A stretch of 64,000 nucleotides of DNA from Adenophora triphylla var. japonica. Taxonomy: Eukaryota; Streptophyta; Magnoliopsida; Asterales; Campanulaceae. Shown here piece by piece: positions 1 to 10,226 of this stretch (its first letter is position 1; each line of letters opens with the position of its first letter). The notes below the pieces were generated by a model, which was not told where the DNA came from, searched no databases, and saw only the letters and a list, made by a program, of their open reading frames with translations. The stretch lies in NCBI GenBank assembly GCA_022495995.1, contig JAFEMH010002565.1, positions 248,001-312,000 of the forward strand, read 5' to 3'. Position numbers and translations under genes: made by a program.

Positions 1-380
1 AGGGAGGAAAAAATGATAATCAGTTTTTGGTGCTAATCAAATCCCTTTTCTCTTATTCTTTATTCTCTGTTTACTCTTTTGTTCTTATTCAAAGTATCAA
101 ACGCTTAGGGTTCATCTTGAATCCTTCCCAAAGCTTGAGATCCTGCCTGATCCATTACAATGGGTTGATGTCTTTTCCATGGCTCCAAACTCATGGGCGG
201 CTATACCCATTACTAGTTTAGTTTTAAATGTGGGAAAAAATAGGGGAAGAAGGAAAGGGGATTTCAACTTTCTGACATGACACTGAATTTCTAGGGTTAA
301 CTGATGATGGTAAAAATGTGGGGCGGATAGAATCCAGATTTGCCTACTTACTTACGAGGCAGGTTCTGATTAGAGAATTA
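1..380. other. Unassigned sequence left of the MITE-like element
   Basis: I see no convincing gene, LTR or TIR here. The short open frames have no recognisable domain. It is the left flank of the inverted-repeat element that begins near 381, and it does not contain the missing first bases of element A's 5' LTR. Confidence 0.4.
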
Positions 381-1142
381 TTATTCGCCCCCGCATCATT
401 ACTGAATACCCCGTACTGCTAAATATACCAAGAAAAATAGACATTCAATACTATACGTACCACCACTATTCCTATTTTACCCCTTTTAATCTCCTAAATA
501 AATATACCTTCTTAGTTCCTTATTCATTCAACATCGTGTCACTCTTCCCGTCTCTTAGCATCGTCGTCTGTCAGTCTCTTCATCTTCTTCTATGCGCATT
601 ACTCTAATCCACCAACTCCGACAACCGCACACACCATCTCCAAATTTAGCCCTAGTCTCCGGCCGAGCATCTTTTTCACTAGATCCATGTTCTCACTTCT
701 CCATCCCCAGATTCAACCCTCTTCTGCGTCGTTTCTCACATGATCAACCATTTCTATCACTCTAAAAATCCTGCATCTGTTCAAACTCCGACAATCACCC
801 TTTGTTCTCTCTGTCAGCTCTCTTCATACTCCATAGACGCATCATCTTCAACAATCACCACCACACTCCAGACTCCGGTCCCCTTTTCTCCACCACGGTT
901 TCTCTCGCCGTGAAGAAACACATCGACTTCTCATGTTGTTTCACTATCGCAGATTCACCTAAACAGATCTGCCCAAGATCTGTTCTCAACCATTCTCTCA
1001 GTAAATGGCGGCCACAACTTCTGCTTCTCCCACACCCGAGGAAATCCAATTGGGATGTAAAAGGGTTAATATTGTCATTTCATTTAATGGCATTTTTGTT
1101 ATAATATCATTGCGGGGTAAGTAATAATGCAGGGGCGAATAA
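381..1142. mobile_element. MITE-like non-autonomous DNA transposon with ~32-bp inverted ends
   Basis: The left end (TTATTCGCCCCCGCATCATT, from 381) and the reverse complement of the right end (TTATTCGCCCCTGCATTATT, ending 1142) match over about 32-36 bp with a few mismatches and a small gap. The ~760-bp interior has no transposase. It is C/T-rich from about 540 to 1020 and could contain captured gene sequence, but no product is recognisable. A TA dinucleotide lies outside TTCGCCCC on both sides (382-383 and 1140-1141), which would fit a TA duplication but is weak evidence. The superfamily is not assigned. The right end lies directly against element A's 5' LTR. Confidence 0.6.
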
Positions 1143-1147
1143 CATAA

Positions 1148-1858
1148 TGGTTGGGCTTAGTCCAAGCCCAATAGCGAGAGAGTAGAAAGTAGGCCCAAAG
1201 TGAGATGAAACCCTAGAAGAAGCCAAAAGTAGAGGTGGCCCAAGGTGGATCATGAGAAAGCGAGATAGGAAAGTATCTCGCTAGAGTTAGTAAGATGGGG
1301 GAAGATCAGGGCAGTAATAAGCGAGACATTATGAGGCAAACCGGCGAGATAACGATAAGGATGAAAGGCGAGATATTATAATGAAGCGATACGAGCCATA
1401 GTTAACTTTACCCGGCGAGAGATGAATCCCAATTGCTGTTATTCGTCATAGGCGACATATAAATATCTATGAAGTGGGACCCATTAAACGGTTATGCATT
1501 GGGATTGGTGATCACGTGTTCAGAATTTGCTTTTATAAAGGACCAATGGGATGGTGACACGTATAAGGAGGCATGGAACATGAGGAGGTCACATGCAAAG
1601 CACGAGGGGAGGGGTATAAATATGAGAGAAAGGCTTCATTCAAAGGTACGTTCATTTACACACACAAACACCTTTCCTACTGTTGGTTTTTCCTCTCTCT
1701 CAAGCAAACACTTATCCTCACGCCGGAGGGGCTTACGCCGGAGCCGCCCCCGGCTTAGTTGACGTTTGATTGTGTGCAGGCGTGAAGAAGGAGCCGGAGA
1801 TATCCCCGATTGACTACAACGGTTGTGTTGCTGTTTGAGGAAGTTCCTGGCAACATCA
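1148..1858 (+). repeat. 5' LTR of element A
   Basis: This is a direct repeat of 10248-10955, about 99% identical by eye, and it ends in CA just before the PBS. A good TATA box (TATAAATA, 1615-1622) sits in the middle of the LTR and should mark the element's promoter. The 3' copy probably starts about 20 bp further left (TGTGATGC at 10227). If so, this copy is 5'-truncated. Confidence 0.88.
1615..1622 (+). promoter_or_regulatory. TATA box of element A LTR
   Basis: TATAAATA lies in a GC-rich surround (GAGGGGTATAAATATGAGAG) and is conserved at 10715-10722 in the 3' LTR. It is the best core-promoter candidate for the gag-pol transcript. Confidence 0.6.
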
Positions 1859-1860
1859 AT

Positions 1861-1879
1861 TGGTTCCGTTGCCGGGACC
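1861..1879 (+). other. Putative primer-binding site of element A
   Basis: TGGTTCCGTTGCCGGGACC starts two bases after the LTR end. It resembles the tRNA-Asp-type PBS TGGCGCCGTTGCCGGGG of Tat/Athila elements, with changes near the start. Element B has almost the same site at 13288. The tRNA is therefore not certain. Confidence 0.6.
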
Positions 1880-2435
1880 GATTCTCTTCATCAGTTGAAG
1901 GTTTACCGGCGGTGGATTGGTAAGTTTGGGGTGCTGTTTGTAGATCTGGAGGGTTAGTGTGCGTTGGGACTGATTTACGTGGTGTTGTATGCAATTTGAA
2001 AGCTGTTTTTCTTATTGAGTTGGTTGTTGATTATTTTTCGGAGTCGACTACTGTTGATAGTTTTGGTGGATTGAAGCTTTTGTGATTTTAATATTGTTTA
2101 AGTGGTTGGGTGTAAATTTTTGATTTAGAAGTGTTGGTTTGGGTCGAATTGGATTTGGTGGTGTTTGTGAAGATTCATTTGAACATTCGATTGATTGTGG
2201 TGTTTTGGAGTTTTTCGGTGTTTTCTGGGTTTTGATTTTGTGGAAGTTCATTTGATTCTAGTGGAATTGAAGTTTGGTTTGGAAGATGGATTTGGGGGGT
2301 AATAAGGTATTGGATAATTGTGAAGATAGTTGAAGTTAATTTCTTCGTTTCTGGGTTCAGATCTTCAAATCTTCATAAGATTTGCAGATCTTCAAAGCTT
2401 GGGTTCATCACTTTTGATTACGTGGGTGATAAGAA
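1880..2435 (+). other. Leader of element A
   Basis: About 550 bp of T/G-rich untranslated sequence lies between the PBS and the gag start. The short minus-strand open frames here have skewed composition and look like chance. Confidence 0.5.
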
Positions 2436-3782
2436 ATGTCAACACCGGAGAAAGGTATAGTGGGCCAGAAGACTGTGACGGGAATGAACCTTATTACACC
2501 TATGTCTGGGTTTGGGAATATAGGAATGGGCGGAGCGAGAGATACTTCTTCCTCGCAGCAAATGATTCCGGAGGAGATAGAGCGAGATACTGGCGAGGAA
2601 AGAGAGAGAAATGTAGTACCGCCACCACCAGAGGAGGAAGTAGAGAACGAGGAGGAAAGTTTGAGGATCCACAATAGTTTGATTTTGCAATTGATTGAAA
2701 ATAACAAGCGACTACGGACACTGAAGAAGAAGCCTACTCCAATCCCGCCGGGTTTGTTGACGACGACATTAGAAGGAAATATGGGATCAAACAAGGAAGT
2801 AATTTTGGTGAATGATGGCGAGAAGGAAAAGGAGTTGGAGCCTGAGAAGCCTAAGGAAACAGAGGCGAGAATAGAAGGATCTCAAAAGAGGAAGGCGGGA
2901 GAGTACATGGAGAACGGGCGAAAAATTAAAGTATATCATTGGCCACACACTTCCCAAGTCTCATCCCTTTACTGTGAAGAGGAGGATGATGATACCGCCT
3001 CAAATGACGCGGGACAAGAAGAGCCAGAGAGGAGGATTCCTAAAGAAGGGGAGAGATCAAAGCTGATGGATAAGGGAAAGGCTATAGGAGTAAGCCGCTT
3101 TGGAGAAGAAGATGGATTGAAGAAACAAATGGCTGAGATGGCGAGAAGGTTAGCAGAATTAGAAAAAAGTGGTGTAGTGGAGAGCGAGAAAGACTCATTT
3201 ATCGCCCCATTTGCCAAGTACATTCAAGAGACCGAGCCTGCTCCAGAATTTCGTTTGCCCGCTTTATCCAAGTATGCGAGAGTAACTACTGCTAGAACTC
3301 ACGTGGCGGGATTTGAAGTGACAATGGCGATTTTAACCAAAGATGATGCTTTGCTATGCAAAACCTTTGCTAGCACCTTTGAACTTCAAGCTTTAGATTG
3401 GTTTGTTCAGTTGCCTTCTAATTCAATCATGGGATACCAGGATTTCAAGAGAAAATTTTTAGCGAGATTTGGTGCGGTGGGAACTCAGCCTGTGATACTG
3501 CAGGAATTGATTGGGATCAAGCAAAAGGTGGGAGAGGGCCTTGTCGCTTATACTGTCAGATTTTTACTCATTGCCAATCAGATCTCTGATATTGATCCGA
3601 AGTACGTTATTATGATGTATATGGCGGGTTTGTTGTCGGAAGCTTTCAGAAGGGAGTTGAGGATGAGACTACCTGCGACATTAAGTGAGCTGCATGAGCG
3701 GGTCAAGGCATATTGTGGTAATGAGGATGTTGATGAAGGAACGTCCAAAGACAAAGAAAGAAAAATATTAAAGACAAATTGA
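2436..3782 (+). CDS. Gag polyprotein of element A
   Basis: This 448-residue frame starts at an ATG after the leader. Residues 1-250 are charged and low in complexity, rich in E, K and R. Residues ~265-430 match the plant retrotransposon gag core, with the pattern FASTF..QALDWFVQLP, YQDFKRKFLARFG and an ELIGIKQK..EGL block. It would form the retroelement particle in the cytoplasm. The frame ends just before the zinc-knuckle-like segment, which is in a different frame from 3884 on. A frameshift near 3780-3880 therefore separates the two halves, and the original product was probably one gag-protease protein. Confidence 0.85.
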   Translation: MSTPEKGIVGQKTVTGMNLITPMSGFGNIGMGGARDTSSSQQMIPEEIERDTGEERERNVVPPPPEEEVENEEESLRIHNSLILQLIENNKRLRTLKKKPTPIPPGLLTTTLEGNMGSNKEVILVNDGEKEKELEPEKPKETEARIEGSQKRKAGEYMENGRKIKVYHWPHTSQVSSLYCEEEDDDTASNDAGQEEPERRIPKEGERSKLMDKGKAIGVSRFGEEDGLKKQMAEMARRLAELEKSGVVESEKDSFIAPFAKYIQETEPAPEFRLPALSKYARVTTARTHVAGFEVTMAILTKDDALLCKTFASTFELQALDWFVQLPSNSIMGYQDFKRKFLARFGAVGTQPVILQELIGIKQKVGEGLVAYTVRFLLIANQISDIDPKYVIMMYMAGLLSEAFRRELRMRLPATLSELHERVKAYCGNEDVDEGTSKDKERKILKTN

Positions 3783-3789
3783 ATATGTG

Positions 3790-4789
3790 AAGGAAGGAAA
3801 CACAACCCAAGGAGGAGGTAGGGAATCCAAATTGACGGCAGAGGTGGAGGTCGTCTTAGGGAGGTCGAGGAGTAAGGAGGATAGTGAGATTCGCGAGATT
3901 GAATGCTAGGCCGAGTGAAATTTTGCGAGCTGTCGAAATGCCGCAACCATTTGAAATGAATGATGAAGGGAGAAGAAATATGAATCAGTATTGTAATTAT
4001 CATCGGGCCAGGGGGCATGATACGGACAATTGCTATAATCTGAAGAGGGTGATTCAAGGAAAGATTGACAGAGGCGAGCTGCAAGAATATGTATGGCGAG
4101 AGCAGAATGTAGCGGCTCAAGGAGGAAACGGCAACAGGAATGAAATTATGGTAATTCACGAGCCAACAAGTATTACTTGCTTAAGTAACCAGATCATGTC
4201 GCTATCTCATACTTGTCATATTCCCGCTTACCCACCAAGTGAGGAGAGAATGATCAGTTTTTCGAGGCGAGAGTTGGCTTTAACGCCAAGTCATGGGTGT
4301 CAACCAATTGTAATTTCAATCGCTCCTGGGAACAGTATTTTGCATCGGGTATTAGTAGATTCTGGAGCAAGCCGCAATATCCTCTATTATGACGCTTTCA
4401 AGAAGATGCGGTATACTGAGGTCAATTTGGTGCCCTATAAGGGATTTTTGGAAGGGTTCACAAACCATACAGTACGAGTTAAGGGAACAATTTCTTTGGC
4501 GGTGGAAATAGGAGAAGATGAGAAGGTGAGAACTCGCACAGTGGAGTTTATGGTTATTGATTTGGTGTCGCCATATAATGCAATCATGGGGATCCCTTTC
4601 ATGCAAACTTTTGAGATGGTAGTGTCTATCCCGCATCAACGGGTCAAATTTCCCACGACAAAGGGAATAGCTTGTTTGAAAAGCGAGGTGAAGGAGGTTA
4701 TTCAGAAAAAGATTGAGATGCAAACAGCGGCTAGGGCGAGTACAAGTTCACTTTCCACGGCCTTGGTAGTTGGTAGTACGGGATGCTAG
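3790..4789 (+). pseudogene. Gag C-terminus and aspartic protease of element A
   Basis: The frame contains YCNYHRARGHDTDNC, a Cys/His cluster of the kind seen in Tat-group gag proteins and also in gag of C and D here. A retropepsin core follows: VLVDSGASRNILYYDAF (catalytic D-S-G), then a conserved AIMGIPFM segment. There is no good ATG because the frame continues gag after a frameshift. It ends shortly after protease, where RT should begin. Sequence from ~4790 on belongs to the integrase tail, so a large internal deletion joins the two. Confidence 0.8.
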
Positions 4790-5210
4790 AATAAACATGA
4801 TTACCGACTTAGGAGGATGTGAAGATTGGGAAGAAACGGAAAGCATGAAGAACAAGTCGGCAATCATTATTGATGAGGTAATGAACGGCGACAGAAGATG
4901 CTACGAGCTAGATCTAAGTGATGAAAAAAGGCTTAGGGCGAGAATGAGAATGATCAATTATAAGCAAAGGATGAAGGCGCAACACGACAAACGGGTTAAT
5001 AAAAGATCATTTAGTGTGGGGGATTGGGTGTTGAGAAGCCGCGAAGTTAAAGGAGCAGCAGCGGAATTTGCCAAGCTAGACCCAAAATGGGAAGGTCCCT
5101 TTCAGATTGCCAAGGTTGTACGAGAGGGGACTTATCATTTGAAGGAAGAAGGAGGCAAAGATGTCACAAATGCATGGAGCGTGGATCATTTAAAGAAGTA
5201 TTATCATTGA
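4790..5210 (+). pseudogene. Integrase C-terminal tail of element A (remnant of pol)
   Basis: The translation holds the typical end of a gypsy integrase: a basic YKQRMKAQHDKRVNKRSF stretch, VGDWVLR, LDPKWEGPFQI, GTYHL and a final DHLKKYYH. The zinc-binding and catalytic DDE domains, and all of RT and RNase H, are missing. The junction with the protease frame lies near 4750-4870. That removes roughly three-quarters of pol. Confidence 0.8.
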
Positions 5211-5700
5211 AGGGATGAGGGTAACTTGTCTATTTGAAATTATTCTTATTAAGGTCTTTTCATAGTAATATTTGATGAATATATGGATTTTTTCAATCAT
5301 GAATGAAAATCATATATGTCTTATAATTTTGAATGGGACAAAAGTACCTTGAATAGAAGATATATATGTTTTGAATATATGTTGAATATGCTTTGAATAT
5401 AATAAAAGTATGAAATTTTGTTACTCATATTTATCATTGTATGGATTAAATTTGGTTACTCATTTGTATATATGTTTTGAATATGTGGTGATTAGTCGCC
5501 AGTAGCATGGTAAGTAAGTCGCTCAGAGTAAAGTTGCCTAAAGACAACTTCACTTTTTCGATGGGAGTATATGTGTATGGTGGTATCTCGCCAAAGGTAA
5601 GAAGGTAAAGAGTTTTTGATGAATTATCAAAACAATATTTGATGAATTATGGAAACAAGTAGATGAGAAAAAGAGGAAAGAAAGGTAAGTCGCAAAATAT
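5211..5700 (+). other. 3' non-coding region of element A, first hairpin block
   Basis: This AT-rich region lies downstream of pol. It contains a block at ~5510-5650 (GTAAGTCGC ... CAACTTCACTTTTTCGATGG ... TGATGAATTATC) that is repeated at ~6095-6205. It has no coding potential. Confidence 0.55.
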
Positions 5701-5706
5701 CATGTG

Positions 5707-5965
5707 AAAGAAAGTCTACGTGACTATAAAGATGAAAGTCTACGCGACTATAAAGATGAAAGTCTACGCGACTATAAAGATGAGAGTCTACGCGACTATA
5801 AAGATGAGAGTCTACGCGACTATAAAGATGAAAGTCTACGCGGCTATAAAGATGAAAGTCTAAGGACTATAAAAATGAGAGTCTAAGGACTATAAAAATG
5901 AGAGTCCAAGGACTATAAAAACGAGAGTATACGGATCATAAAATGAAAGTCGTCAGACTATAAAT
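5707..5965 (+). repeat. 24-bp tandem repeat in 3' region of element A
   Basis: About ten units of a 24-bp repeat (GAAAGTCTACGCGACTATAA plus AGAT) run head to tail. They decay to a 21-bp form (GAGTCTAAGGACTATAAAAA) and then to unrelated sequence. One frame reads as a repeated ESLRDYKD peptide only because the unit is divisible by three; I do not regard it as a protein. Tandem repeats at this place are known from Tat-lineage 3' regions and can seed satellites. Confidence 0.85.
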
Positions 5966-6367
5966 AAGAGAGTTTCATCTCACCCTAATGGTATGAAGGA
6001 TGTTGTTTTAAAGAAAAGAGATATTTATCTCGCCTGAAGGAAGGATCAAAAGTAAAGTTAAGATCAGCGACAATGAGAGTCGCGTGGTATGCACTGTAAG
6101 TAAAGTCGCCTAAAGACGACTTCACTTTTTCGATGGGAGTATAGGTATATGGTACCTGTCATGCAAAAAGGAGATTTTTGATGAATTATCAAAACAATGA
6201 ATGATGAAACAAGTAAAGCATAAAAGTAAAGGGGCAAGCACAAAGGCCGCGAATGTACATTGTTTAAAGGCACGCAGGCCCCAAAAGAAAAGAAAGTAAG
6301 TTGTTCAGCCACCAAGGCAAGTTACAAAAATTGTTCAAAATAAACTAAGTATCAAAGCAGAAACAAG

Positions 6368-9300
6368 TCAGACATTGGGTTCAGTTGGTGGAGCGGCTTG
6401 GGTAGAGCTGGAGGTCGCAAGGGCAAGAGCTTTGGCATCATCCAACAGTTTATGTTTATGTTCAAGAAGATCGCCCCACAAAGCAACAGCGTTTGGATTT
6501 TGAGCAAGAGGGGGATTCCAAGGCGACTTACCCAATAATGCGTCTTCCTCAGCAAGGTCGGTAAGTTCTTCTGGAGTGAAAGGAACCAGGGGATGGCCAC
6601 GGCGACATACCTCGCTAAAAATTGGCTCTGAGCCCCAATGGGCAAGCCGTTCAATAGTGATAGCGGGAATATCGCCGATGTCAGCTGCTGCGGCCCGCAT
6701 AACTTGTAGAGAAGTTTGGTTCCCAATATCAGCAATATCATCTGTCAATTGAGCCACATCATTATTAAGAGAAGCAACCTCAGCGACCTTCCCAGCCAGC
6801 TCTTCCTTTAGCCTAGCAATCTCGCTTTGGAAAAATTGAGCATCGGCGGCATGAGTCTTCTTTAAAGTCTCATTTTCGCCAAGAAGTTTAGCGGCATTCT
6901 CCTTGACAGAATTAAGCTCGGTAGTAGCAGTGGCAAGGTCAGCTTTTGCGGCGGTAAGTTCAGTATTGGCATGCTCAAGTTGATTCCGAGAAGTAGTTAA
7001 ATCGTCCTTCAATTTGTCCCGCTCTCCTTCCAAGTTATTAATCGTAGCATCCCGCCTTGCAACTCTACCTCTGAGGGTGTCTTTGTCGCGTCTCAAAATT
7101 TGATTTGTAGCCTTCAAATTCGCTGATTCATTAGTTAGACGGGTATTTTTCTCGCTGATACCCATGATGGAAGCTCCTAGCTGGGGAAAGGCAACAATTG
7201 AAAGTTAAAGCAGGTAACCAAAAAATAAAGTTAAGATTAATTAAGGAAAGAAAGAATGATGTACCAATGAAAAGTAAAACCCAGCTTGACAGGCGGCATG
7301 GTTGGTGTCCATTTGAGTGACACGTTGAATTTGAAGTTCGTCACTAGCTCTAATCAAGGCTGAGCTACCCAACATGCACTCTTCAGCACTGCGAGTTTCT
7401 TCTATCAGGCCCTTCAGGTGGGGGACTTTGGCGACTTCCTTGCTGAGTTCAAAAAGTCCTTCAAAATCAAGGGGCTTAGAAAAATTCTCTTGAAGCCAGC
7501 TGGGAGGAGGAAGAGCAGTTGAAGTATTTGGGTCGCGAGGAGTAAGAGGAGAACTGGAAACATTTGTTAGGTCGCATATTTCCATGTCGCGACTAGGGAG
7601 AATGTCAGATTGATTGGGCTCAACAATATTAGCCTCCAAAGCGGGAGAATTGGATGGAACAGGATCAGAAGGAAGGATTTCAATATTTTCGGTCGCTGGG
7701 GCGACATTGGTTGAAGGGAGGACATTTGGTGCGACAGTGCTATCAATAGTAGTTGGGATAGAGGCTGGCGAGAGATTAGCTTCATTTGATGGAGAAATTG
7801 AAACGGTGGCAGTATTTGGCGGGATGATTTCTTGAGAAGAAGGGGCGACCTGTGTTGAAACAGAAGCAATCCTTTTAAGTCGTTTTGAACGGGAATCTGG
7901 ATTGTTAGGCCTGGCTCTGGCTTTGGATGGGTTTTGGGTTTTCTCTAGTGCAATTTCTTCCGTATCTTTTCCATCACGAGATATAGGCAATGGAAGATTT
8001 TCGGGAAGTGCAGCAAGGGCAATCTCGCGGGCATGGGAAAGTTGTTTTCTTCTTTTGTCGGTCTCCAGGTTGGCGACTTGACGGCTGTCCATTGATTTAG
8101 CTCGATGATCTGTAAACCAAGAAAAAGGAGGATAAGAGTTAGAGTGATTCGAATGTGAATCAAAGTAAAGAAAGAATGAGGTTAAAAAGGAAACATACAA
8201 AGAGCAGTATTCATTGCGGTACAGTTACGAGTACCCTCGCAGGACTGGCATTCGTGAGCATATTTGTTGTCTGAATGTCGCTCCCATCCTTCAAAGTAAA
8301 CGTGGCTAATTGGAACCCTTGGCTGGATACGAGGTAAGTTGTCAGCAAGTCCAACTTGATCGAGTAAACCTCTATCTCGCAGAATCCCTCTCCAGGAGAT
8401 GAGAGGTTGGGGTGTATCAGCAGGAGAATTTTCGGGAAGTGCAACGAGGGCATGAATGGCGGCACAAAGGGCAGTGTCGCCAGCAGTAGAGGCATCTTTA
8501 GTTTCAATGTGGGGCTTGATAGGATGAAGGTCAGCGGGATGAGACCATCCAACGCGAGAGACGACAAAGAGTGGGTCGCTCATCCATTCATGAACTTTTG
8601 TAGGCAGGGGAGTGAGGACTTTGGGACCTCGATGATATTGGAGGGAAAGGCGGGTTTCCACTGTCCCGTTGGCAAGTTTGTTGGTTTGTTTGTATCCAGG
8701 AAATAAGGAAATTAAGGCGGTAACGGTGGGTTCTTTTCTCAGAGCGCGGCATATGGTTATAAAAGTCGTAATTATCCTTATGGCATTAGGATGAACTTCA
8801 GTGATCATGGCTTGGGTCTTGAATAAAACTTCGCAAAGAAAAGGGTCAAGGGGGATCCTAAGGCCAGCTTTGAGTTGGGAAGGGAAGATTACTATGCCCT
8901 CCCTTATTTCTCTTAGGTGGGCAAGGGATGTATCTCCTTGATAATCAGAAATACAGTATATTGAACTATCAATATGATAGAGTCTATGCCAGAGTCAGTG
9001 ATGGGGTTAGGAATAAGGGAGCTCGTGTCTGGGACAAGGGAAGATCCCGCTTCAGCATGAGCGGGATTGGAAAAAGAGGTACCTTCAGTCAAGCGGAGAT
9101 TTTGAACCCTGGCGGAGGAGGGGTTGCTGGAGGTCGCCGCGGGAGAAGAAGCCGCTTGGTCAGTCATCTCGCGGGAATCACTGGAAGAAGAAGAAGAAAG
9201 GACTGATTTATAATGCATCCTACGCTTAGAAAAAGGATCAGCGACACAATGGGATTCAGATGAGTCGCTTAAATTGGGTTCATACTTGTCTTTGATAAAT

Positions 9301-9542
9301 CGTACTAATTCTGTGTGGGAAGTAAAAATACGGGACATAGGGGCTGAAGGTGAAAGAAAGAAGCGGCCTTGGATTTCGAGAGAGTCGATTATCGAAGGAT
9401 CCACCCAATTCTCAACAAGTAGCCTGATTATGTCGGCCTTGGGCAATCTCGCCCAAGTGGTTCGCAGGCGTCTATATAAGCCGCCTGAAACCTGGCATAT
9501 ACAATACCTAACCCGCCTAGCACAATTTTTATATCTAGCCAT
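6368..9542 (-). CDS. Antisense ORF (aORF) of element A, intron-containing
   Basis: Four long minus-strand frames join into one gene. Two joins are clean GT-AG introns that keep frame: 8198-8110 (GTATGTTT ... TTTACAG, 89 nt) and 7264-7181 (GTACATCA ... CCCCAG, 84 nt). The start is the ATG at 9542. The first part has an ADIIRLLVENWVDP segment and a Ser/Pro-rich stretch. The middle (HLREIREGIVIFPSQLKAG, PLDPFLCEVL, EWMSDPLFVV) resembles the plant 'putative gypsy-type transposon' domain. The last exon is a ~150-residue coiled coil followed by an acidic tail. A one-base frame change near 8930-8960 interrupts it. The whole would be roughly 1000 residues. Function is unknown. The candidate TATA box is at 9960-9967. 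Confidence 0.75.
7181..7264 (-). other. Intron 2 of the element A antisense ORF
   Basis: On the minus strand the donor is TTCATTG|GTACATC and the acceptor is CTTTCCCCAG|CTAGG. Splicing 84 nt joins CQAGFYFSL to LGASIMGISEK in frame and leads into the coiled-coil exon. Confidence 0.75.
8110..8198 (-). other. Intron 1 of the element A antisense ORF
   Basis: On the minus strand the donor is CTTT|GTATGTTTCC and the acceptor is GGTTTACAG|ATCATC, with a T-rich tract before the acceptor. Removing 89 nt joins ...AMNTAL to YHRAKSMDS in frame, whereas reading through hits a stop within five codons. Confidence 0.75.
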
Positions 9543-9959
9543 GAAGGGTGGTTTGGGAAAAATTTTATGGGGCAAAAGGAATAACAAGACTCAAGCAATT
9601 AGAAGAAAAGGGAAAATCAAAAAACAAGGGTTTAAGGAATGCGAAGGGTTTTTGGAAAGTTACCTGATGAAGAAGAAAATCTTGGTCGGAAAGTATGAAG
9701 AGTCACCGGAAAAGATGAACGGGCGCCGGAAATAAAGATTGAAGCTTGAGGATTGAGGAATGATACTTCAAATCAACTCCAAAATAGCCAAAGATGAACG
9801 GAATAGCACTCAATAAACGATTTCAGGGAAATAATTAGTAAAGAAACGGTGAAAATTGAGGAAGAATCGTCGGAATCAGGGCTAGGGTTTGCCGGAATTT
9901 GGGAGAGTTTGAGCAAGAAAGGAGGAGAGTAAAAAGAGAAGTATGGAAAGTAATTCGAG

Positions 9960-9967
9960 TATTTATA
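9960..9967 (-). promoter_or_regulatory. Candidate TATA box for the antisense ORF
   Basis: On the minus strand the sequence reads CTCATATAAATACTCG, about 420 bp upstream of the antisense ATG at 9542. It would give a promoter independent of the LTR. Only the motif and its position support this. Confidence 0.4.
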
Positions 9968-10226
9968 TGAGAGAAGGATTTATGGAAATGATTGATGTGA
10001 CGTTTGGGGAACAAATTTTAAATTTCCCCTTCACAATTTGGCACGATTCCCAAATGACGGCTCATTAAAAGTTTAAGGGCTTACCAGGAAAAGGACACGT
10101 GTATGGATGGGGATTTACAATGATATAGCTTCTTGAGGAAGGATTTATATATCGCGGATTGAGGAAGCGGCGAACCTCAAGTTTTTGGCGAGACCATAAA
10201 TGAATCTCCCCATAAACTTAGGGGCT

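Noticed and set aside
1469..1762. ORFs in element A LTRs (also 10569-10859)
   Set aside because: They are duplicated with the LTR, span the promoter region, and shift frame between copies.
5704..5886. Repeat protein with ESLRDYKD units
   Set aside because: The frame exists only because the DNA unit is 24 bp. It lies in a retroelement 3' region and the repeat leaves frame as it decays.
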